64,000 nt of DNA from positions 48,141 through 112,140 of the forward strand of contig JAGRDY010000002.1 in NCBI GenBank assembly GCA_020446815.1, written 5' to 3'. The first letter of the stretch is position 1. Each line of letters starts with the position of its first letter. The stretch is from Paracoccaceae bacterium. Lineage in GTDB: Bacteria; Pseudomonadota; Alphaproteobacteria; Rhodobacterales; Rhodobacteraceae. The position numbers and the translations under genes are program-made. Shown one piece after another: positions 1 to 7,973 of the stretch. The notes below the pieces were generated by a model. It saw only the letters and a program-made list of their open reading frames with translations. It had not been told where the DNA came from and made no database searches.

Positions 1-2
1 TC

Positions 3-839
3 CGGGATTTCGCCGATCAGGATATGTCGGTCGTCGGGGTGTTCCTGTCACGCAACCACGGGCACCAGCTGGCGCTGTCGGCCGGGCTCAAGACCTGCTG
101 CGGGGCGCGTATCCTGATTTTGGACGCCGATTTGCAGGACCCGCCCGAACTGTTGCCGCGTATGCTGGAAAAGATGGATGAGGGTGCCGACGTCGTTTAC
201 GGCAAACGGGCGAAACGTGCAGGCGAGACGGCTTTCAAGAATTTCTCGGCGCATCTGTTCTACCGGTTGCTGGACCGTCTTTCCGACATCAGCATTCCGA
301 CGGATACGGGCGATTTCCGGCTGTTGTCGCGGCGTGCGCTGAATGTGCTGAATTCGATGCCGGAACACAGCCGGTTCATTCGCGGCATGGTCAGCTGGAT
401 CGGATTCACCCAGGTTCCGATCGAATATGACCGCGACCCGCGCTTTGCCGGCGAAACGAAATACACATTCTCGAAGATGGTACGGTTCGCCTTCGATGCG
501 ATTTCGGGGTTTTCGATCGCGCCGCTCCGGTTTTCGATTTTTCTGTCGCTGATCTGCGCGATGTTCGGGCTGATCCTGTTTGTCTGGACGGCTTACAGCT
601 ATTTCAGCGGCATCGCCATCCAGGGCTGGACGACTTTGATGACCGTCGTGCTGATACTCGGGTCCGGGCAGCTTCTGGTGCTGGGGGTGATCGGTGAGTA
701 TGTCGGGCGCATCTATCTGGAGGCCAAATCCCGGCCGCTGTTTGTCGTCGAAGAGATCGTCGCGCGCGGCCGGCACAGCGCGGCGCCTTCCGGGGCCGCG
801 ATCAAACCGAAACAGCCCACGTTCAGCCAACAGAAATGA
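3..839 (+). CDS. Family 2 glycosyltransferase, polyprenyl-phosphate type (5' partial)
   Basis: Membrane-associated family 2 glycosyltransferase resembling DPM1/GtrB/ArnC-type enzymes, which move a sugar from a nucleotide donor onto a polyprenyl phosphate. The frame is open to the first base of the window, so the N-terminal nucleotide-binding part lies outside; the ATG at 24 is internal, not the start. The visible 278 residues hold DADLQDPPELL (the DxD-like donor/metal motif), DTGDFRLLSR in the acceptor half, and two C-terminal hydrophobic segments followed by GEYVGRIYLEAK, the usual end of this family. It heads a cluster with two small membrane proteins and a sulfotransferase, which suggests surface glycan synthesis. 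The substrate cannot be told. Confidence 0.9.
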   Translation, partial: RDFADQDMSVVGVFLSRNHGHQLALSAGLKTCCGARILILDADLQDPPELLPRMLEKMDEGADVVYGKRAKRAGETAFKNFSAHLFYRLLDRLSDISIPTDTGDFRLLSRRALNVLNSMPEHSRFIRGMVSWIGFTQVPIEYDRDPRFAGETKYTFSKMVRFAFDAISGFSIAPLRFSIFLSLICAMFGLILFVWTAYSYFSGIAIQGWTTLMTVVLILGSGQLLVLGVIGEYVGRIYLEAKSRPLFVVEEIVARGRHSAAPSGAAIKPKQPTFSQQK

Positions 840-1017
840 CGCTGCGCGTCGGGCGTCGTCAGATGGCCAGAGCGTCGATTTTTTCCCAAGCGCGCGAAAT
901 GGCGGCTCAACTCACCGATCGTTCATCAGGAGCCTTGTTTACCGGCACACCCGAACCATGTAGGTTGACAGGGTGGGGCGGGATGCGATGAGTGAGGGTG
1001 AAACAAAGGTGAGACCG

Positions 1018-1257
1018 ATGTCAGACAATTTTAAAAGGTTCATTTTCCTGGGGCTGGTCATGTCGGCCATGCCGACGGCGGCGCTTGCCTATATCGGCCC
1101 CGGTGTCGGCGCGGGCGCGCTTGCCGCCGTGCTTGGCGTCATCGGGTCGATTTTCCTGGCGATCTTTGCGGTGCTCTACTACCCGATCAAGCGTTTGCTG
1201 AAGGGCCGCAAGGGCAAGACGGCAAGATCGGCGTCGACGGGGAAACCGGCCGAGTAA
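1018..1257 (+). CDS. Small membrane protein of 79 aa, function unknown
   Basis: Short hydrophobic protein. I chose the ATG at 1018 because AGGTGAG lies just upstream; ATGs at 973 and 988 are in frame but have no ribosome binding site as good. The product has a signal-like first hydrophobic segment ending near ALAYIGPG, a Gly/Ala-rich second membrane segment, and a basic tail (KRLLKGRKGK) that should face the cytoplasm. Its stop codon directly abuts the ATG of the next gene, so the two are translated together. I recognise no catalytic motif. Its position between a glycosyltransferase and a sulfotransferase suggests a scaffold or accessory role in glycan export, which is inference only. Confidence 0.75.
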   Translation: MSDNFKRFIFLGLVMSAMPTAALAYIGPGVGAGALAAVLGVIGSIFLAIFAVLYYPIKRLLKGRKGKTARSASTGKPAE

Positions 1258-1632
1258 ATGATCGTTTGGGTATTTGTACTGGCCGCCGCCGTGTTGGCCA
1301 GCGAGGCGTTCTTGCGCCTGCCCTTGATCGACCGGATCAGGACGGTGACCGCGACGGCGCGAAAATCCGGGCAGGTTCTGCGCAGCAAACGCATTTCGGA
1401 TCATTGGAAGGAACGGGTCTTGCCAGCCTATTCCTGGGTGATCGGCAAGGGGTCGATCCTGTTTTTCGCGATGCTGTGCCTGGCCCTGGCGCCGGTCGCC
1501 CTGCTGGGGCTGGTTTTTCCGGGCGGGTTCGAGGCCTGGCTGGCGGAGTTGCTGCGTCCGCTGGTGATCGTGGTCCTGTGCTTGTTTTCCGTCGCCTATA
1601 TCTGGCTGCGGCTCAAGGTGACGCGTGGCTGA
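1258..1632 (+). CDS. Membrane protein of 124 aa, function unknown
   Basis: The ATG follows the preceding stop codon with no gap, and the 3' end overlaps the GTG start of the sulfotransferase by 8 bases, so it belongs to the same operon. The protein has three hydrophobic stretches: residues 1-20, roughly 60-85 and roughly 95-117. Between the first and second is a hydrophilic basic loop. No conserved domain is recognised. Tight packing between a small membrane protein and a sulfotransferase argues that it is a real accessory gene and not a chance frame. Confidence 0.75.
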   Translation: MIVWVFVLAAAVLASEAFLRLPLIDRIRTVTATARKSGQVLRSKRISDHWKERVLPAYSWVIGKGSILFFAMLCLALAPVALLGLVFPGGFEAWLAELLRPLVIVVLCLFSVAYIWLRLKVTRG

Positions 1633-2647
1633 CTATTCGGCGCTCGACAAGTTGTTGCACAGGATGGCGCTGGGATCGCCGGCGCTGGCCGAAATGATGC
1701 ATGATATCGAGCGCGGCATGTTTCTCAAATCGGTGCCGGCGGATACCGGGCGGCATGTGTTCGTCACCGGCCTGGCCCGCGCGGGGACGACGATTCTGAT
1801 GCGTGAAATTCATCGTACCGGCGCATTCGGGTCGCTGACCTATGCCGATATGCCCTTCGTTCTGGCCCCCAATCTCTGGGCGCGGATCAGCCGCAAGGGG
1901 CAGACCGCCGGGGTCAGGGCCGAGCGCGCCCACGGCGACGGGATCGAGGTGGATTTCCAGAGCCCAGAGGCACTCGACGAGGTGTTCTGGCGCATCTTCG
2001 ATGGCAAGAGCTATATCCGCGCCGACGGGCTGGTGCCGCATCGTCCGGACGACGAATTGGTCGATGCCTATCGCGATCTGATCCGGCTGGTTCTGCGCAA
2101 GACCGGCAAAGCCCGCTATGTATCGAAGAACAACAACAACATCCTGCGCATCGGAACGCTGGCCCGGGCCATGCCCGACGCGGTGTTCCTGGTGCCGCTG
2201 CGCGACCCGCTGGCCCATGCCGCCAGCCTTTTGTCGCAGCACAAACGGTTCCTGGACAGCGACCCCTTTACGCGGCAATACATGGCATGGCTCGGCCATC
2301 ACGAATTCGGCGCGACGCACCGTCCGTTCCTGTTCGCCGAGGCCCCGGAGGGCGATCCGATGGGGCTGGATTACTGGCTTCGCGAATGGCTCGCGGCCTA
2401 TGGCGCGCTTGACCGGGTCGAGGCCGCGGCCGAGAATGTGATTTTCGTTCCTTACGAGGCGCTTGGCCGTGATCCCGCGGTTTGGCAGGCGGTTGCCGCC
2501 CGCATCGGCGTCAACGCCGGGGCGGCTGGCGAATTGCGCGAAATCACGCAAAAGCCGCCCGGTTCTCATGATGCCGGGCTGGGCGATCAGGCGCAATCGC
2601 TGCATGCCGCGCTCAGCAAACGCGGGTTTGCGGCATTGGCGCTTTGA
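1625..2647 (+). CDS. Sulfotransferase family protein
   Basis: Probable PAPS-dependent sulfotransferase of 340 residues. Near the N-terminus it has FVTGLARAGTTIL, a good match to the P-loop-like 5'-phosphosulfate-binding motif of sulfotransferases (GxxRSGTT type). Further on, VFLVPLRDPLAHAASL matches the 3'-phosphate-binding region (RDP followed by a small-residue helix). The start is GTG at 1625 and overlaps the previous stop; no better ATG is present. The enzyme would transfer sulfate to a hydroxyl, probably on a glycan or lipid made with the upstream glycosyltransferase. The acceptor is unknown. Confidence 0.8.
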   Translation: MADYSALDKLLHRMALGSPALAEMMHDIERGMFLKSVPADTGRHVFVTGLARAGTTILMREIHRTGAFGSLTYADMPFVLAPNLWARISRKGQTAGVRAERAHGDGIEVDFQSPEALDEVFWRIFDGKSYIRADGLVPHRPDDELVDAYRDLIRLVLRKTGKARYVSKNNNNILRIGTLARAMPDAVFLVPLRDPLAHAASLLSQHKRFLDSDPFTRQYMAWLGHHEFGATHRPFLFAEAPEGDPMGLDYWLREWLAAYGALDRVEAAAENVIFVPYEALGRDPAVWQAVAARIGVNAGAAGELREITQKPPGSHDAGLGDQAQSLHAALSKRGFAALAL

Positions 2648-2741
2648 CACGCCGTGGCCGGTGCCAGGGCCGCGCCACGCATCCCCAACCGGCCGGCTTG
2701 ATGGCCCTTGCGGCGCGCCGCCGGTTCTGGCAGGTTTTGGC

Positions 2742-4547
2742 ATGAAAAAAGCAATCTCTCCTTTGAAATCCTGGGCCGATTCTGCGCCGCGCCTGGTCGC
2801 CGTGGCGGCAGGCCGCGCGCCCGCCGATCTGGTGATCCGCGGCGGGCAATGGGTGAATGTCCATAGCCGCGAAGTGCTGCCGGACCACGATATCGCCATT
2901 GCCGAGGGCCGCTTTGCCGCCATTGGCCCCGATCTGGGCGGCGCCATCGGCAATGACACCGAAGTGATCGAGGCCGACGGGCAATATATGATCCCCGGTC
3001 TTTGCGACGGGCATATGCATATCGAAAGCGGGATGCTGACACCCGCCGAATTCGCCGCCGCCGTGATCCCGCATGGCACCACCACAATGTTCACCGACCC
3101 GCATGAAATCGCCAATGTGCTGGGCCTGGCCGGGGTGCGGATGATGCATGACGAGGCGTTGATGCAGCCGGTCAACATCTTTACCCAGATGCCTTCCTGC
3201 GCGCCTTCGGCCCCTGGTCTGGAAACCACAGGCTTTGAAATCGGCCCCGACGATGTGGCCGAGGCGATGGCCTGGCCGGGCATCATCGGGCTGGGCGAAA
3301 TGATGAATTTTCCCGGCGTGATCGCGGGCAGCCAGCAGATGCTTGCCGAGATCGCCGAAACCCGGAAGGCGGGCAAGACCGTCGGCGGCCATTACGCCAG
3401 CCCCGATCTGGGTGCTGCGTTTCGCGCCTATGCGGCAGGCGGCCCCGCCGATGACCACGAAGGCACGTCCGAAGCCGATGCGATTGCCCGCGTCCGGCAG
3501 GGGATGCGCGCGATGCTGCGGCTCGGGTCGGCCTGGTACGACGTGGAAAGCCAGATCACCGCGATTACCGAAAAGGGGCTTGATGCGCGCAACTTCATCC
3601 TGTGTACCGACGATTGCCATTCCGGAACGCTGGTGAACGATGGCCACATGAACCGGGTGGTGCGCCATGCCGTTGCGTGCGGTTGCGACCCGCTGATAGC
3701 GTTGCAGATGGCCACGATAAACACCGCCAGCCATTTCGGGCTGGAGCGTGAATTAGGCTCTATTGCGCCCGGAAGGCGCGCCGATGTGATCCTGACTTCG
3801 GATTTGCGAACCCTGCCGATCAACCGGGTGATCGCGCGCGGGCGGACAGTCGCCGAGGCTGGCAAGATCACCGTCACCTGCCCGCATTACGATTGGCCTC
3901 GATCCGCCCGCGAAACGGTCAGGCTCGGGCGCCGTCTCTCGGCGGACGATTTCGTCATCACCGCACCCGAGGGGGCAAGAGAAGTGGCCGCCCGCGTGAT
4001 CGGTGTGGTCGAAAACCAGGCCCCTACCAGGGCGCTGCGCGTCTTGATGCCGGTCAGTGACGGCCGGATCGAGCCTGACGCGGCGCGCGATGTGGCGCAG
4101 ATCGCGCTGGTGGAACGCCACCGCGCCACAGGCCAGGTGGTCAATGCGCTGGTTTCGGGTTTCGGCTATCGCGGGCGGATGGCCATGGGCTCGACCGTCG
4201 CCCATGACAGCCACCACATGATCGTTGTCGGCACTGATCGCGGCATGATGGCATGCGCGGCCAACACTCTGGCTGAAATCGGCGGTGGCGTCACTGTCTG
4301 GCGCGACGGCGCGGAAACCGCGCGGGTGCCGCTGCCAATCGCCGGGCTCATGTCCGACGCGCCCGCCGAGGATGTCGCCGCCAATGCGACGCGCATGGTT
4401 GCGGCGATGGCCGAATGTGGCTGTACGCTCAACAACGCCTATATGCAGCATTCGCTGCTGGCGCTGGTCGTCATCCCCGAGTTACGCATTTCCGACAGGG
4501 GTCTTGTCGATGTGACCCGGTTTCAGCTGACAGAGTTGATTGAATGA
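2742..4547 (+). CDS. ade: Adenine deaminase
   Basis: Adenine deaminase (EC 3.5.4.2) converts adenine to hypoxanthine and ammonia in purine salvage. The 601-residue protein has the normal length and motifs of the bacterial Ade (AdeC) type: GLCDGHMHIESGMLTP with the HxH metal site, FTDPHEIANVLG, and CTDDCHSGTLVNDGH. I start at the ATG at 2742 (MKKAIS). The frame is open further upstream, but that stretch overlaps the sulfotransferase and has no Ade similarity. The last four bases (ATGA) overlap the start of AMP nucleosidase, so the two proteins are translationally coupled and form a short AMP-to-adenine-to-hypoxanthine route. Confidence 0.95.
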   Translation: MKKAISPLKSWADSAPRLVAVAAGRAPADLVIRGGQWVNVHSREVLPDHDIAIAEGRFAAIGPDLGGAIGNDTEVIEADGQYMIPGLCDGHMHIESGMLTPAEFAAAVIPHGTTTMFTDPHEIANVLGLAGVRMMHDEALMQPVNIFTQMPSCAPSAPGLETTGFEIGPDDVAEAMAWPGIIGLGEMMNFPGVIAGSQQMLAEIAETRKAGKTVGGHYASPDLGAAFRAYAAGGPADDHEGTSEADAIARVRQGMRAMLRLGSAWYDVESQITAITEKGLDARNFILCTDDCHSGTLVNDGHMNRVVRHAVACGCDPLIALQMATINTASHFGLERELGSIAPGRRADVILTSDLRTLPINRVIARGRTVAEAGKITVTCPHYDWPRSARETVRLGRRLSADDFVITAPEGAREVAARVIGVVENQAPTRALRVLMPVSDGRIEPDAARDVAQIALVERHRATGQVVNALVSGFGYRGRMAMGSTVAHDSHHMIVVGTDRGMMACAANTLAEIGGGVTVWRDGAETARVPLPIAGLMSDAPAEDVAANATRMVAAMAECGCTLNNAYMQHSLLALVVIPELRISDRGLVDVTRFQLTELIE

Positions 4548-6025
4548 ACAAATCCGCCGAACTGCCAGTCGAGACGCCGCCAATGGCCGCGCCCGAAGCT
4601 TTTGTCGATGCCGAAGCCGCGGTTTCGCGCCTCGAGGCGCTTCATGCGGAAGCAACACGGTTCCTGTTCGATCGCTTCACCGAAGCGCTTGGCGGGGCGC
4701 GCCCGACGGCGCGGATACGGGCGTTCTACCCCGAAATCAGGATCACCACGACCAGCCATGCCAAATCCGACAGCCGTCTCAGTTTTGGCCATGTCGCGGT
4801 GCCGGGTATCTATGCCGCCACGATCACGCGGCCGGGTCTTTTCCGCAACTATCTGGTACAACAGATCGACTTGCTGATCCGCAACCACGGCGTGCCGGTT
4901 TTCGTCGGCCCGAGCACGACACCCATTCCGGTGCATTTCGCGCTTTGGTCGGACGCGTCCGTTTCCGTTCCGCAGGAGGGGGTTCTGGATTTTCAGCTGC
5001 GGGATGTGTTCGACGTGCCGGATCTGTCCACCACCAATGACGACATCGTCAACGGCACGGCAAAGCCCAATCCTGACGGATCGGGCCATCTGGGCCCGTT
5101 CACCGCACAGCGGATGGATTATTCGCTGGCGCGGCTGTCGCATTATTCGGCGACGGATCCGGCGCATTTCCAGAACCATGTGATGTTCACCAACTACCAG
5201 TTCTATGTCGAGGAGTTCGAGGCCTTCGCGCGCACGGCGCTGGCCGACCCGGAATCGGGCTACACGGCTTTTGTCGGCCCCGGAAATGTCGAAATCACCG
5301 ACCCGAAAGCGGCCATTGCGGCGATCGGCAAGCTGCCGCAGATGCCGACCTATCATCTCAAACGCGATGGCGGGCAGGGAATAACCCTGGTCAATATCGG
5401 CGTCGGCCCTTCGAACGCCAAGACGGCCACCGACCACATCGCCGTGTTGCGCCCGCACGCCTGGCTGATGGTCGGGCACTGCGCCGGATTGCGCAACAGC
5501 CAGAGCCTGGGCGATTTCGTCCTCGCCCATGCCTATGTTCGCGAAGACCATGTTCTGGACGCCGATCTGCCGGTCTGGGTGCCGATCCCCGCGCTGGCGG
5601 AAATCCAGATCGCCCTGCAAGAGGCGGTGGCCGAAGTCACCAAACTCGAGGGATATGAACTCAAGCGGATCATGCGGACCGGAACCGTCGCCACCATCGA
5701 CAACCGCAATTGGGAATTGCGCGATCAGTCCGGCCCGGTACAACGGCTGAGCCAGTCGCGCGCCATCGCGCTCGACATGGAAAGCGCCACGATCGCGGCC
5801 AACGGCTTCCGGTTTCGCGTGCCTTATGGAACCCTGCTTTGCGTGTCTGACAAACCCCTGCACGGCGAGTTGAAATTACCGGGCATGGCCACGGATTTCT
5901 ACAAGACTCAGGTGAGCAGGCATCTTCTGATCGGGGTGCGCGCGATGGAAAAATTGCGCGACATGCCGCTGGAACGCATCCACAGCCGCAAATTGCGCAG
6001 CTTTGAAGAGACAGCATTCCTCTAA
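4544..6025 (+). CDS. amn: AMP nucleosidase
   Basis: AMP nucleosidase (EC 3.2.2.4) hydrolyses AMP to adenine and ribose 5-phosphate. The 493-residue length fits the E. coli Amn type: an N-terminal AMN-specific domain (about residues 1-170) precedes a phosphorylase-like catalytic domain with GHCAGLRNSQSLGDFVLAHAY and ALDMESATIAANGFR. The latter carries the DMES motif that contacts ribose in nucleoside phosphorylase-like enzymes. It overlaps ade by four bases. Together they allow breakdown of AMP when adenylate is in excess, or recovery of ribose phosphate and hypoxanthine. Confidence 0.95.
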   Translation: MNKSAELPVETPPMAAPEAFVDAEAAVSRLEALHAEATRFLFDRFTEALGGARPTARIRAFYPEIRITTTSHAKSDSRLSFGHVAVPGIYAATITRPGLFRNYLVQQIDLLIRNHGVPVFVGPSTTPIPVHFALWSDASVSVPQEGVLDFQLRDVFDVPDLSTTNDDIVNGTAKPNPDGSGHLGPFTAQRMDYSLARLSHYSATDPAHFQNHVMFTNYQFYVEEFEAFARTALADPESGYTAFVGPGNVEITDPKAAIAAIGKLPQMPTYHLKRDGGQGITLVNIGVGPSNAKTATDHIAVLRPHAWLMVGHCAGLRNSQSLGDFVLAHAYVREDHVLDADLPVWVPIPALAEIQIALQEAVAEVTKLEGYELKRIMRTGTVATIDNRNWELRDQSGPVQRLSQSRAIALDMESATIAANGFRFRVPYGTLLCVSDKPLHGELKLPGMATDFYKTQVSRHLLIGVRAMEKLRDMPLERIHSRKLRSFEETAFL

Positions 6026-6080
6026 ATTGGCAAAAATCGTTACAAACAGGCGGAAAACGCTTGCCATAAGCCACAAAAGA

Positions 6081-6109
6081 TTGTGTAGCAACACTATATG
6101 GCGCTAGAT
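6081..6109 (+). promoter_or_regulatory. Candidate housekeeping promoter for the HU gene
   Basis: TTGTGT at 6081-6086 and CTAGAT at 6104-6109 are separated by 17 bases, giving a plausible sigma70-type promoter. The expected transcription start is near 6116, about 40 bases before the HU start codon. This is a pattern match only. Confidence 0.4.
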
Positions 6110-6155
6110 TGCGCGGATGAACCCCCAAAGAACGGGGCACAGTGAGGAGACAGAC

Positions 6156-6443
6156 ATGTCCAAACCAATGACCAAGACCCAGCTCGTCGCCGCGTTGGCC
6201 GAGGAAATGGGCTCTGACAAGAAAACCGCTTCGGGCGCTCTGGATGCGATTGCCTCTGTTGTTACCCGTGAGGTTTCCAGTGGTGGCGCCGTGACGTTGC
6301 CCGGTATCGGCAAGGTTGTGTGCCGCGCCCGTCCCGAACGGCAGGTGCGCAACCCGGCGACGGGCGAAACCATGATGAAGGCAGCCGACAAGGTGGTAAA
6401 GGTTTCCATCGCCAAGGCGCTGAAAGAAAGCGTCAACGGCTGA
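6156..6443 (+). CDS. hup: HU family DNA-binding protein
   Basis: Small histone-like nucleoid protein of 95 residues. It bends DNA and compacts the nucleoid. The family hallmark appears around residues 50-70: GIGKVVCRARPERQVRNPAT, the arm that enters the minor groove. The helical dimerisation part is MTKTQLVAALAEEM. The start at 6156 is set by GAGGAG six bases upstream; an in-frame ATG at 6117 lies beyond the likely transcription start region and lacks a ribosome binding site. A strong hairpin terminator follows, so it is probably monocistronic. The symbol hup is by family; HU alpha and beta cannot be distinguished. Confidence 0.92.
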   Translation: MSKPMTKTQLVAALAEEMGSDKKTASGALDAIASVVTREVSSGGAVTLPGIGKVVCRARPERQVRNPATGETMMKAADKVVKVSIAKALKESVNG

Positions 6444-6482
6444 CGGAACGCGGCCCCCTCGGGGCCGTTCGCGCTAGAATTC

Positions 6483-6508
6483 GGGCCGCCTTCGGGCGGC
6501 CCTTTGTT
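6483..6508 (+). terminator. Rho-independent terminator after the HU gene
   Basis: An eight-base-pair GC-rich stem (6483-6490 with 6495-6502) has a TTCG tetraloop and is followed by TTTGTT. A second hairpin, CGGCCCC-CTC-GGGGCCG at 6451-6467, sits just after the stop codon. Both separate HU from the next gene. Confidence 0.85.
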
Positions 6509-6660
6509 GTAATGGCCTGACACAGCGACGCCCCGGAAGCTGTGCGCTTCTTGTTGGCATCGGGATGCGCCTGATCGGAGGTCAGAAGGACCGGCTTGAA
6601 CCCGCCCCGTTCCCGGTGCAGATAGGCCAGGGTCTGAACCGATGCCGCCGCGGGGACAAA

Positions 6661-7557
6661 ATGGACTTTCGTTCTATACTGATGGGCCTGGCTTTTGCCT
6701 TCATGTGGTCCTCTGCCTTCACCTCGGCGCGGATGATCGTGGCCGATGCGCCACCGATGACGGCGCTGGCGCTGAGATTCCTGATTTCCGGCCTGATCGG
6801 TGTCGCCATCGCGGCGGCGCTCGGCCAGAGCTGGCGGCTTGGCCGGCGGCAATGGCGATCGGTGGTGGTTTTCGGTCTGTGCCAGAACGCGCTTTACCTC
6901 GGGCTCAATTTCGTCGCCATGCAGTGGATAGAGGCGTCACTGGCGGCGATCATCGCCTCGACGATGCCCTTGCTCGCGGCCTTTCTGGGATGGGTTTACA
7001 TGGGCCAGAGGATCCGCCCGCTGGGGATTGGCGGATTGATTGCCGGAATTGTCGGTGTGGCGATCATCATGGGGTCGCGGTTTTCCGGCGGCGTCAGCAT
7101 CGCGGGTATCGTGTTTTGCGGCGCCGGCGCACTGGCGCTGGCGGTGGCCACGCTGACGGTGCGCGGGGCTTCGGGGTCGGGCAACGTATTGATGATCGTC
7201 GGATTGCAGATGTTCGTCGGCGCGGCGCTGCTGGGGGTCGCGGCGGTTGCGACCGAACGCGGGATGCCGGTCAACTGGACGCCGCGCCTGGGCCTTGCCT
7301 TCATCTATACGACGCTGGTTCCGGGGCTCTTGGCTACCTGGGTCTGGTTCCGGCTGGTGGCGCGCATCGGTGCGGTGCGGGCGGCGACCTACCACTTTCT
7401 CAACCCGTTCTTTGGTGTCATGGTGGCCGCGGCGTTGCTTGGTGAACGGCTGGGGCCTGCCGATGCCATCGGTGTCGCCATCGTTGCGGCGGGGATTCTC
7501 GCGGTGCAACTGTCAAGACAGACCGAACAAAGTGCGGCCAAGGCCAACACAGGCTGA
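6661..7557 (+). CDS. EamA/DMT family transporter
   Basis: Drug/metabolite transporter superfamily protein of 298 residues with about ten hydrophobic segments arranged as two EamA repeats. The first begins at FMWSSAFTSARMI, and the second half begins near residue 145. The C-terminal repeat contains the characteristic region around TTLVPGLLATWVWFRLV and YHFLNPFFGVMVAAALLGE. I start at the ATG at 6661 because the membrane topology begins immediately there; the frame is open upstream but hydrophilic. Members export amino acids or other small metabolites. The substrate is unknown and the gene stands alone. Confidence 0.88.
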   Translation: MDFRSILMGLAFAFMWSSAFTSARMIVADAPPMTALALRFLISGLIGVAIAAALGQSWRLGRRQWRSVVVFGLCQNALYLGLNFVAMQWIEASLAAIIASTMPLLAAFLGWVYMGQRIRPLGIGGLIAGIVGVAIIMGSRFSGGVSIAGIVFCGAGALALAVATLTVRGASGSGNVLMIVGLQMFVGAALLGVAAVATERGMPVNWTPRLGLAFIYTTLVPGLLATWVWFRLVARIGAVRAATYHFLNPFFGVMVAAALLGERLGPADAIGVAIVAAGILAVQLSRQTEQSAAKANTG

Positions 7558-7627
7558 AAGACCGCCAAACCTTATCGGCGGCGCATCCTGTCGGCATTCA
7601 TCCGCCCGTTCCGCCACCTGTCGCGGA

Positions 7628-7834
7628 TCAGGTCGCCGCCGGTGTGCTTACCGTATACCCCGCATCGCGAATGGCTTCGGACACGGCGCGCTCGCTCAAG
7701 AAGCTCTCCACCTCGACAATATGCGTGCCAAGATCACAGGAAACCCTGGCGGTCGGGTCGATGGCCTTTATCGCTTTTTCGATCGCAGCGGTGCAATGGC
7801 CGCAACTCATGTCGGGAACGCTCAATCTGGTCAT
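7628..7834 (-). CDS. copZ: Heavy-metal-associated (CopZ-like) copper chaperone
   Basis: Single HMA-domain protein of 68 residues. The metal-binding loop is DMSCGHC with Cys11 and Cys14, the MxCxxC motif of Atx1/CopZ chaperones. The rest fits the ferredoxin-like fold, ending in RDAGYTVSTPA. It should carry Cu(I) in the cytoplasm and hand it to CopA. AAGGAG lies six bases before the start. The gene is transcribed away from copA, and both have a CueR-type promoter in the shared 139-base gap, so they should be co-induced by copper. The symbol is given by family and context. Confidence 0.88.
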   Translation of the reverse strand: MTRLSVPDMSCGHCTAAIEKAIKAIDPTARVSCDLGTHIVEVESFLSERAVSEAIRDAGYTVSTPAAT

Positions 7835-7858
7835 GCCTGTCTCCTTCGGATGCCTGTT

Positions 7859-7889
7859 CAGGTGAGGTCTTCCACCACTGGAAGGTCAA
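7859..7889 (-). promoter_or_regulatory. CueR-type promoter/operator for the copZ-like gene
   Basis: Read on the minus strand, TTGACC (7884-7889) is followed by a dyad TTCCA-GTGG-TGGAA lying inside an over-long spacer. This is the arrangement MerR-family activators use. It closely mirrors the copA promoter on the other strand. The -10 is poor. Confidence 0.65.
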
Positions 7890-7915
7890 GGGCGCAACAG
7901 AATTTTTTTTGCCCC

Positions 7916-7946
7916 TTGACCTTCCAGTAAGTGGAACCCCTATCTA
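7916..7946 (+). promoter_or_regulatory. CueR-type promoter/operator for copA-cueR
   Basis: TTGACC at 7916-7921 and TATCTA at 7941-7946 are separated by 19 bases, the long spacer typical of CueR/MerR-regulated promoters. Inside the spacer is the dyad TTCCA-GTAAG-TGGAA (7922-7936). Activation by copper-loaded CueR is inferred from the family. Confidence 0.8.
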
Positions 7947-7973
7947 CGGGACAAACACACTCAGGAGTCGCCC

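Noticed and set aside
2463-2741. N-terminal extension of adenine deaminase by 93 codons
   Set aside because: Overlaps the end of the sulfotransferase gene, is Arg/Pro-rich and has no similarity to Ade; ATG 2742 gives the normal length.
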